From Prochlorococcus sp. AG-402-I23 (GTDB lineage: Bacteria > Cyanobacteriota > Cyanobacteriia > PCC-6307 > Cyanobiaceae), in assembly GCA_003216915.1 (NCBI GenBank), contig QCIB01000009.1:1-59363 (forward strand): a stretch of DNA of 59,363 bases. The letters are read 5' to 3'. This document shows positions 51,930 through 59,363 of this stretch, piece by piece. Below the pieces are notes generated by a model. It had not been told where the DNA came from. It was given only the letters and a program-made list of their open reading frames with translations, and searched no databases. Every line of letters begins with the position of its first letter. Within the stretch, counting starts at the first letter, position 1. The translations under genes were made by a program, and so were the position numbers.

Positions 51930-52826
51930 ATGTCATTAAAATTAGACGGTAAAAAATTGTCTCTCGATATTGAAGAAAGATTAACTGACTATATTTCTAG
52001 TAATAAAAAAATTGCAAGAAGAGCTCCCGGTTTAGCTGTAATAAGAATAGGTGAAGACCCCGCGAGTGGTGTTTACGTTAATAACAAGGAAAAAGCATGT
52101 TCAAGGATTGGAATAAAGAGCTTTATCTTTCATCTAAAAGACAGTGTAGAGCAAAAAGAAGTTGAACAATTAATTATCAAACTTAATTCTGATAAAGATA
52201 TTGATGGAATGTTACTGCAACTTCCCATTCCAAAGAAGTTTGACGAGCAAAAACTGATCAGCCATATTAATCCAAGCAAAGATGTAGATGGACTAAATGA
52301 GATAAACATTGGCAAACTAGTAAAAAATGAGCCTGCGATGAGATCATGTACACCAGCAGGAATTATTAATTTATTAAGATCCCAAAATATTACAATTGAA
52401 GGTAAGAAAATTGTTGTCATAGGAAGAAGTTTGCTTGTTGGGAAACCTCTATCGCTTATGTTTTTGAACCTAAATGGCACGGTAACAATTACTCACTCTA
52501 AAACATTAAATTTAAATAAAGTTTGTAGAGAAGCCGACATTCTAATTGCCGCTGCAGGAAAACCCAATCTTGTAGATTCGAGTTTTGTAAAAGAAGGAGC
52601 AGTAATTATTGATGTTGGAATACATAGATTAAAAAGTTCCGATAAAAATCAAACCAGATTATGTGGCGATGTATTATTAGAAGATGTCATTTCTAAAGTA
52701 TTTGCTTACACACCTGTACCAGGAGGTGTTGGACCAATGACAGTAACAATGTTACTTGTGAATACTATTTTTAGCTGGCAAAAAAAATTTGGTTTATCAT
52801 CAACTCTTAATGACCTTTTGCCATAA
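51930..52826 (+). CDS. folD: bifunctional methylene-THF dehydrogenase/cyclohydrolase
   Basis: 298 aa. [28 protein letters not shown] (catalytic Lys in the Y-x-x-x-K pattern), [24 protein letters not shown], the NADP loop [18 protein letters not shown], and the final [15 protein letters not shown]. Interconverts one-carbon forms of folate. AAAAAGGAG upstream gives a good ribosome-binding site. crtE follows 36 bases later. Confidence 0.96.
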   Translation: MSLKLDGKKLSLDIEERLTDYISSNKKIARRAPGLAVIRIGEDPASGVYVNNKEKACSRIGIKSFIFHLKDSVEQKEVEQLIIKLNSDKDIDGMLLQLPIPKKFDEQKLISHINPSKDVDGLNEINIGKLVKNEPAMRSCTPAGIINLLRSQNITIEGKKIVVIGRSLLVGKPLSLMFLNLNGTVTITHSKTLNLNKVCREADILIAAAGKPNLVDSSFVKEGAVIIDVGIHRLKSSDKNQTRLCGDVLLEDVISKVFAYTPVPGGVGPMTVTMLLVNTIFSWQKKFGLSSTLNDLLP

Positions 52827-52862
52827 ACTCCAATATGAAATTTTTTTTACTAAAGGTATAAA

Positions 52863-53765
52863 ATGACTGAAGTTATAAATAGTATTTCTGATTTTGAAAA
52901 ATATCTTAAAAACACAAAAAAGGTTGTAGAAGAAGCACTTGATTTTTCCTTGGGTCCTGAGAATCCAGAAATATTAAGAGAATCAATGAGATATTCCCTC
53001 TTAGCTGGAGGGAAAAGAATACGTCCAATTTTATGTTTAGCATCTTGTGCACTGGCTGGAGGAGAACCTTCTCTTGCAGTTCCTACTGCGGTAGCAATAG
53101 AAATGATCCATACAATGTCCTTGATTCATGATGATCTACCCGCCATGGATAATGATGACTTGAGGAGAGGCAGGGCGACAAATCATAAAGTATATGGAGA
53201 TGCAATAGCTATTCTTGCAGGCGATGCTTTATTAACGAGGGCCTTTGAAATGGTCTCTTTAAGAAGCCCTGGAGTCGATCCAAATAGATTATTAAATGTA
53301 GTTGGCGAATTATCCTTAGTTGCAGGTGCACCAGGCTTAGTCGGGGGACAAGTTGTTGATTTGGAATGCGAAGGCAAAGAAGTCGACCTTGAAACTCTCG
53401 AATATATTCATCTTCACAAGACTGGGGCTTTATTGAAGGCCTGCGTGAGAACAGGCGCGATGATCGCAGGATCTAACGAAAAACTATTACAAGCTCTGAC
53501 AACATATGCAGAGGGAATTGGTTTAGCCTTCCAAATAATAGATGATATTCTTGATTTAACTTCCAGCAGTGAAAAGCTTGGTAAAACTGCGGGCAAAGAT
53601 CTTTTAGCTGACAAAACTACTTACCCTAAATTACTTGGAATGGAGGAGTCAAAGAAAAGAGCATTTGATCTAGTTGAAAAAGCAAAAAAAGCAATTGAAC
53701 CTTGGGGTGCGGATGCAAAGTATTTAATATCTTTAGCTGACTTTATTACAAATAGGGATAGATAA
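52863..53765 (+). CDS. crtE: geranylgeranyl diphosphate synthase
   Basis: 300 aa prenyl transferase. First Asp-rich motif [17 protein letters not shown] (DDxxxxD, bacterial type I/II FARM), second [19 protein letters not shown] near the N-terminus and GLVGGQ in the middle. Makes the C20 chain for carotenoids and chlorophyll phytol. The chain length is inferred from cyanobacterial context; farnesyl synthase is not separately expected. Confidence 0.93.
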   Translation: MTEVINSISDFEKYLKNTKKVVEEALDFSLGPENPEILRESMRYSLLAGGKRIRPILCLASCALAGGEPSLAVPTAVAIEMIHTMSLIHDDLPAMDNDDLRRGRATNHKVYGDAIAILAGDALLTRAFEMVSLRSPGVDPNRLLNVVGELSLVAGAPGLVGGQVVDLECEGKEVDLETLEYIHLHKTGALLKACVRTGAMIAGSNEKLLQALTTYAEGIGLAFQIIDDILDLTSSSEKLGKTAGKDLLADKTTYPKLLGMEESKKRAFDLVEKAKKAIEPWGADAKYLISLADFITNRDR

Positions 53766-53779
53766 TGTTTTTTTAATTT

Positions 53780-54259
53780 ATGTCTGAGTTTTTTTCTTTT
53801 TTTAATAATTCAGTTCTTTTCTGGAGCCTATTATCCTGTTTGCTAGCTCAATTTTTTAAAATCGTATTCAATTTCTTTTCAACTGGTGAGATAAGATTTG
53901 GAATTATGTTCGAGACGGGTGGTATGCCTTCAAGTCATTCCGCCTTAATAACTGGCGCTACATCTGGTATAGGTTATGAATTAGGATTTGATAGCTCAAT
54001 ATTCGCATTATCAGTTGCTGTAGCACTAATAGTTATGTATGACGCTAGTGGTGTTCGAAAATCAGCTGGGATTCAAGCGGCAGAAATTAATAAACTATCA
54101 AAAAAACTAGACCCTCAATCAGAATTACTGTTAAAAGAAACCCTAGGCCATACAAAAATTGAGGTCATGGTAGGGAGTTTTTTAGGACCATTAATCACTT
54201 TACCTGGAATGTTTTTTTTAGGTTCTCCTCTCAAAATATTTGATTTGGTAATAAATTAA
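53780..54259 (+). CDS. DUF212 (divergent PAP2) membrane protein
   Basis: 159 aa, four helices. Signature FETGGMPSSHSALITGATSGIGYELG (about residues 47-72) and YDASGVRKSAGIQAAEIN, LGHTKIEVMVGSFLG, all typical of the DUF212 family related to acid phosphatase/vanadium haloperoxidase (PAP2) proteins. The phosphatase activity is unproven. Closely follows crtE (14 bases), so a lipid or isoprenoid phosphate substrate is a reasonable guess. Overlaps cobB by 4 bases, tail to tail. Confidence 0.85.
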   Translation: MSEFFSFFNNSVLFWSLLSCLLAQFFKIVFNFFSTGEIRFGIMFETGGMPSSHSALITGATSGIGYELGFDSSIFALSVAVALIVMYDASGVRKSAGIQAAEINKLSKKLDPQSELLLKETLGHTKIEVMVGSFLGPLITLPGMFFLGSPLKIFDLVIN

Positions 54260-55647
54260 GAATGCTTTAAAAAAGTAATTTGGGTGGCATCTATAAAGTT
54301 TTTTGCGACTTCTAGAGAACTTGGCAAATGTAAGTGAATCCAACTTGCATGTAATTTCTCATCAAAAAAGCCTTCATTTTTGTATTCAGTTTTCCAAGAT
54401 TTAATTTTCCATGGGGGAGAAAGTTTTTTCTGATGATCAGCCTTTCCAAAATCAAGTTCAGATAAATTATTTTCAATTTCCCAATAATGAAATTCATGTC
54501 CTCTAATTAATTGATTTTGTTTAATGATCGGAGTATCTTTTAAACCCTCAATGTATCTATAACCTACTGAAAGTTTACTTTTTTTTGATCTAAAAGGGAG
54601 GATGCCACTCATTTTATGATTATTACCATTTTCATCTTTTATGAAGTCTCCTAAAATCATCATCCCTCCGCACTCAGCATATATAAATCCATTTTTGCGG
54701 AATTTCTTTAACGAATTTAAGCTTTTTGTAGAGTTACTTATATGATCAGCATATTTTTCAGGGAATCCCCCAGGAATAATTAAAGAAGAAGCCTCATTAG
54801 GTATTTCTTCATCATCATAAATACTCCATGAAATTAATGGAATGCCTATTTCACTCAAAAACTCCTTTGTTTCAGGGTATTGAAAATGAAAGATTTTATC
54901 TTCTGCAATTGCTATAGGTTTACTTTTATCTATTTTGAAATCTTTAAAATTGACAGAATTAAATATTTTCTTTTGAGGAGATTTCAGAAATTTAATAAGA
55001 GAAAATAGATCAAGGTTTCTTTCGGCGAAATTTGCAAAATATTCAACATCAATTTCTTTTTCATTTTCCATTGGAGATATCAAACCTAAATTAGCTTTGT
55101 TTAAGGTTATTTTTGAATCAGATGGTAAAAAACCAAGAATTTCGATTTCTTCATTTTTAAAAACCTCTTTGATCAATTTTTTATGTCTATCTGAATTAAC
55201 GTTGTTAAATATAATTCCTGCTATTGACAACTCACTATCAAAATCTCTAAAACCTCGAATAGTCGCCAGAAGAGAAGTTACTTGACCTCTAGCATTAACA
55301 ATAAAAATTATTGGAGCATTGAGAAGTTTAGAAATATTTGCTGTGCTTGAATAGGTTGTTGCCCCTAATCCATCAAATAGACCCATTGCCCCTTCAATTA
55401 ATGAGAATTCATATTTCAAAGAATGTTTAAAAAAACATTCTTGAACCCATTCCTCACCACTTAAAAAAATATCTAAATTCCTACAAATAGGTTGGCCAAT
55501 TGAACTAAGTTGTTGTTGATCAAGATAATCTGGGCCAACCTTGAAAGTTTGTAACTTTATACCTTTTGAGAACGCCCAGCAAGATAGCAAAAGCGATAAT
55601 GTAGTTTTTCCACTATCAGTTGAAGGAGAAGATATTACACAAGGCAT
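54256..55647 (-). CDS. cobB: cobyrinate a,c-diamide synthase
   Basis: 463 aa. ATP-dependent amidation of cobyrinate for B12 (pseudocobalamin in this group). N-terminal P-loop-like SSPSTDSGKTTLSLLLS (6-22), FKVGPDYLDQQ, EGAMGLFDGLG; C-terminal class-I glutaminase with nucleophile Cys in FIYAECGGMMILG (about residue 326) and final HASWIHLHLPSS. The start is 3 bases from the opcA stop, same strand. Confidence 0.93.
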   Translation of the reverse strand: MPCVISSPSTDSGKTTLSLLLSCWAFSKGIKLQTFKVGPDYLDQQQLSSIGQPICRNLDIFLSGEEWVQECFFKHSLKYEFSLIEGAMGLFDGLGATTYSSTANISKLLNAPIIFIVNARGQVTSLLATIRGFRDFDSELSIAGIIFNNVNSDRHKKLIKEVFKNEEIEILGFLPSDSKITLNKANLGLISPMENEKEIDVEYFANFAERNLDLFSLIKFLKSPQKKIFNSVNFKDFKIDKSKPIAIAEDKIFHFQYPETKEFLSEIGIPLISWSIYDDEEIPNEASSLIIPGGFPEKYADHISNSTKSLNSLKKFRKNGFIYAECGGMMILGDFIKDENGNNHKMSGILPFRSKKSKLSVGYRYIEGLKDTPIIKQNQLIRGHEFHYWEIENNLSELDFGKADHQKKLSPPWKIKSWKTEYKNEGFFDEKLHASWIHLHLPSSLEVAKNFIDATQITFLKHS

Positions 55648-55650
55648 CTA

Positions 55651-56952
55651 TTAGTTATTAAAACCATTAAATATTTGAAGGGCTATTTTAATAGAATTTT
55701 CAAAAAGAGGGCTGGTATTACCTCTACTACTTCCCAACAATTTACTAACATCATACTCTGATGTAGAAAAAGAATTTGGAACAACTTGCTCTATTAATTC
55801 CATATTAGCCATTCCCCCTGCTTCAAGTCTCATACACTCAACTGATTCACAGCCAAGTATTACACAAGTGTTATTTTTTTGAACCTCACTAATTTTTGAA
55901 ATCAGCCTCAACCCAATAACTTGTCCTAAATGAATACTTGGATTTCCCAAAGATAAGGGATTAATTGATGCAGAAATTATTTCGCCATTAATTCTTTCAA
56001 ACTCTATTTTTATTGATTCTATATCCCTTTCAACTCTTAGAAATGACCAACCAAGCTTATCGCTAATCCATGAAATCAAAAACAAAGCTTGAATCATATG
56101 ATCTCCTGCGATATCAATGTCAATATCAGTAATATGATCTAAAATTTGTCTCCTCGAGGGCGGATCAAAAATCATTGCCAATGATTCCCTCCAATTTTTC
56201 AATCTAACCCAATTCAAATCATTAATAGCTTTATTTGCGTTAATTAATTGATCTAAAACTTTTAAACATCTTTGAGGCGATCCAAGAGCAGTATCAATTA
56301 TTAACCTTAGACCATAATTAGTAAAAAATTCGAAGATTTCGGGCGATTCATCCAAGCTTCCATTCCACCACAACCATGCAGGTAATTCATCAATCGATAA
56401 ACCATCAATTATTTTTAATCCTTTATTAGATATTGAGGCCGAGTCCCCCCTAATAACAACTAAATCACCACATATAGGTTGCATAGCTGGAGTATCACTT
56501 AATGGACAGTAAGCGGATACAAAAGTTTTGATATCTGAATTTTTATTTAATGTTGGCGCTAGAGTTATTAATCTTCTTGGATTCAAAGTACTTATTGATG
56601 ATTCAAAGAATTGTCCTCTAAAATCTTCAAAGTCTTTATTAGATAAATTTTTCTTCAACAAATTCAATACTTCTTCACTATTAAGGGAAGTAGTGATAGG
56701 AAGTCCTTGATCTAATATAAATTTTTTAGCAACTTCAATTATTTCTGGACTTAAATTTCCAGTAATTGGTCCATTTACTAATCCTTTTTGAACCAAACAT
56801 TGTTCTAGCCAAGCAGGCTGCCAGACCATTAATGTAAAAGTATTAGCTCCACTATTATCATTATCTTCTGAAATCCATAATTTATTAAGGTAATTAGAAA
56901 TTTCCTGATAAGGAAGCTCTAAAGGGGTTTGGAGTGTTAATTGAGGTTTCAT
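55651..56952 (-). CDS. opcA: glucose-6-phosphate dehydrogenase assembly protein OpcA
   Basis: 433 aa. OpcA helps activate and assemble Zwf, under thioredoxin control in cyanobacteria. Recognised by gene pairing (2 bases behind zwf) and family blocks: FTLMVWQPAWLEQCL near residue 40-55, VVIRGDSASIS, ELPAWLWWNGSLDESPEIFE, IFDPPSRRQILDHITDIDIDIAG. Several cysteines (for example CLVQKG, CVILGCESVEC) may be redox targets. Together with zwf it starts the oxidative pentose-phosphate pathway in the dark. Confidence 0.93.
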   Translation of the reverse strand: MKPQLTLQTPLELPYQEISNYLNKLWISEDNDNSGANTFTLMVWQPAWLEQCLVQKGLVNGPITGNLSPEIIEVAKKFILDQGLPITTSLNSEEVLNLLKKNLSNKDFEDFRGQFFESSISTLNPRRLITLAPTLNKNSDIKTFVSAYCPLSDTPAMQPICGDLVVIRGDSASISNKGLKIIDGLSIDELPAWLWWNGSLDESPEIFEFFTNYGLRLIIDTALGSPQRCLKVLDQLINANKAINDLNWVRLKNWRESLAMIFDPPSRRQILDHITDIDIDIAGDHMIQALFLISWISDKLGWSFLRVERDIESIKIEFERINGEIISASINPLSLGNPSIHLGQVIGLRLISKISEVQKNNTCVILGCESVECMRLEAGGMANMELIEQVVPNSFSTSEYDVSKLLGSSRGNTSPLFENSIKIALQIFNGFNN

Positions 56953-56954
56953 TT

Positions 56955-58478
56955 TTAAGATCTACGCCAGAAAATATTATCTTTTGAAATTAATTGATCA
57001 GACTCAGGAGGTCCCCACGTCATAGATTCATAATTATAAATAGGTAACTTCCAAGGAGAATTATCCATCAATTCTATTAATGGCGTATATAGTTTCCAAG
57101 CTGCTTCTACTTCATCACTTCGAGTAAATAGGGTTGGGTCAGAAAGCATTGCATCAGCTAATAATCTTACATAGCCTTCATCTGAGGGTTCTCCAAATGA
57201 TTCATCATAAGAAAATTCCATCTCAACAGGTCTTGATTTCATTCCAGAACCAGGAGATTTTACCTCAAATTTGAAAGTAGCACCTTCATTTGGCTGAATT
57301 CTAAGGATAAGTTGATTTGGGGCAGGATTTATTATTGTTGATTCAAATAAATGAACAGGCACGTCTTTAAAAGTTAAGACTATTTCCCCAAGTCTTTTAG
57401 GTAGTCTTTTACCTGTTCTCAAATAAAAAGGAACCCCTTGCCAACGCCAGTTATCAACGAAAACTTTTGTCGCAATATAAGTTTCTGTTGTGCTATTACA
57501 ATTAACACCATCTTCCTGCCTATATCCTTTTAGTCGATTTGAAATATTTCCTCCTTCACCATATTGACCTCGTATGCAACAATTCCACGGTTCATTTTCG
57601 TCAGCAAGTTTTGAAGCTTGAAGAACCTTAGCTTTTTCATTTCTTATTGCTTCTGGTTCAAACTTTCCAGGAGGTTCCATAGCAGTAACAGCAAGCATTT
57701 GTGTCATATGATTTTGAAGCATATCCCTTAAAGCACCAGAGCTTTCGTAATAACCTGCTCTATCTTCAACACCCACTGTTTCAGATGAAGTAATTTGAAC
57801 ACTTGATATATAATTTCTGTTCCAGATTGGTTCAAAAATAGTGTTAGCAAACCTCAAAACAAGAATATTCTGAACTGTCTCTTTACCTAAATAATGATCA
57901 ATCCTATAAATCTGACTTTCTTCAGCGCAACTTTGGACTATCTTATTCAATTTTTTTGCACTTGAATAATCTCTTCCAAAAGGTTTTTCAATCACTAAAC
58001 GACTTTTCTTAGGGTCATCTAAAAGGCCAGCTGCTTTAAGAGCTTTACATCCACTTGCATAGAAATTCGGAGATACTGACAAATAAAATGTTCTATTCCC
58101 ATGAGTAGCTTGTGTTTTATCAATTTCATTTAATCTCTTAGAAAGCCTTAAGACATGCTCACTTTGTTGTAGATCAACAGGTTCATAGAAAAGATAATTA
58201 GAAAATTGTTCCCACTCCCTTTCTTTATCAGATATTTGATTTGATAGCTTTGCTTTCATCTTTTCTCTAAAATCATTATCAGTCCAAGGTCTTCTAGCAC
58301 AACCAACTATTCCAAATTCACTAGGAATTCTTCTTTGCAAATAGAGTTCAAATAAGGCTGGTATTAATTTTCTATGAGTAAGGTCTCCACTAGCACCAAA
58401 TATTACTAAGCATTGTGGAGATATAACTCTTTCCTGCCGTAAACCTAATCTTAGAGGATTACTTAAAGTTGAAGGCAT
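56955..58478 (-). CDS. zwf: glucose-6-phosphate 1-dehydrogenase
   Basis: 507 aa. Dinucleotide-binding LVIFGASGDLTHRKLIPALF (24-43), substrate-binding RIDHYLGKETVQNILVLRFAN (the G6PDH active-site block, about 196-216), and EKPFGRDYSSAKKLN. Oxidises glucose-6-phosphate with NADP+. Starts 110 bases after petH on the same strand; opcA follows with a 2-base gap. Activity is expected to be thioredoxin-regulated through OpcA. Confidence 0.96.
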   Translation of the reverse strand: MPSTLSNPLRLGLRQERVISPQCLVIFGASGDLTHRKLIPALFELYLQRRIPSEFGIVGCARRPWTDNDFREKMKAKLSNQISDKEREWEQFSNYLFYEPVDLQQSEHVLRLSKRLNEIDKTQATHGNRTFYLSVSPNFYASGCKALKAAGLLDDPKKSRLVIEKPFGRDYSSAKKLNKIVQSCAEESQIYRIDHYLGKETVQNILVLRFANTIFEPIWNRNYISSVQITSSETVGVEDRAGYYESSGALRDMLQNHMTQMLAVTAMEPPGKFEPEAIRNEKAKVLQASKLADENEPWNCCIRGQYGEGGNISNRLKGYRQEDGVNCNSTTETYIATKVFVDNWRWQGVPFYLRTGKRLPKRLGEIVLTFKDVPVHLFESTIINPAPNQLILRIQPNEGATFKFEVKSPGSGMKSRPVEMEFSYDESFGEPSDEGYVRLLADAMLSDPTLFTRSDEVEAAWKLYTPLIELMDNSPWKLPIYNYESMTWGPPESDQLISKDNIFWRRS

Positions 58479-58588
58479 GTTTTTGATATTCTATATTTAA
58501 AATCCTCTTTTTTTTTAATATTAGCTACATATTGTGTCTAAACCAAAAAGTAATTAGTCGGTGAAACTTAAATCTAAATATCAAAGAT

Positions 58589-59363
<775 letters not shown>

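Overview
The window comes from a very AT-rich, tightly packed marine picocyanobacterial chromosome, almost certainly high-light-adapted Prochlorococcus. The evidence is the mix of oxygenic-photosynthesis genes (chlI, petG, cytochrome cM, petH, a lycopene cyclase, two fibrillin-type lipid-associated proteins, a Psb34-like protein), the zwf-opcA pair, and the order guaB - Yfr1 sRNA - trxA. Many stops and starts overlap by 1-24 bases. I see no rRNA, tRNA, CRISPR array, insertion sequence or integrase.

Region 1-14.2 kb is an accessory-looking stretch of small genes. It holds a partial TatA-like gene, a DusB-type tRNA-dihydrouridine synthase, a free-standing IF2-N-like domain, a thioesterase, a membrane-anchored Mrr-type nuclease, a MAPEG protein, two PAP/fibrillin proteins, a Psb34-like protein, a Nif11-type protein, an OsmC protein, a DUF1499 protein, and many one-helix proteins of 21-60 residues found by reading between the longer frames. 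At 13.0-13.3 kb two sRNA genes lie in tandem on the minus strand: a Yfr2-family RNA and a second RNA carrying the Yfr1 motif in a hairpin loop (Yfr10 type). Yfr1 itself is at 41.1 kb.

Region 14.2-20.4 kb is a zinc-acquisition locus: znuB, zur (inverted between znuB and znuC), znuC, a perfect palindromic Zur-type operator, a 512-residue ZnuA with a His/Asp repeat and an inserted domain, a COG0523 (CobW-like) GTPase, and a WD40 propeller protein overlapping it by 13 bases. The ZnuA and the GTPase appear to carry the same extra domain (FEW.G..L..G.Y...), one outside and one inside the membrane. I consider this the most interesting protein-level observation here. A small Cys-rich gene and an orphan plus-strand transcript unit with a strong terminator follow (20.4-21.1 kb).

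Region 22-34 kb contains a circularly permuted ATP-grasp / alpha-E / transglutaminase operon, a cupin-like protein, a lumenal pentapeptide protein, a PfkB kinase, an MFS transporter, a DUF1400 alpha/beta hydrolase, and an incomplete peptide ABC system (one binding protein, one permease).

Region 34-59 kb is core metabolism: hom, sufE, 5-FCL, ruvC, chlI, a TrmJ-like methyltransferase, cytM facing petG, rsmD, hisH, trxA, Yfr1, guaB3, gyrA, a lycopene cyclase, a GH57 branching enzyme, leuA, a short 7TM-HD phosphodiesterase, folD, crtE, a DUF212 protein, a cobyrinate a,c-diamide synthase, opcA, zwf and the 3' part of petH. All functions are inferred by reading motifs; no database search was possible.
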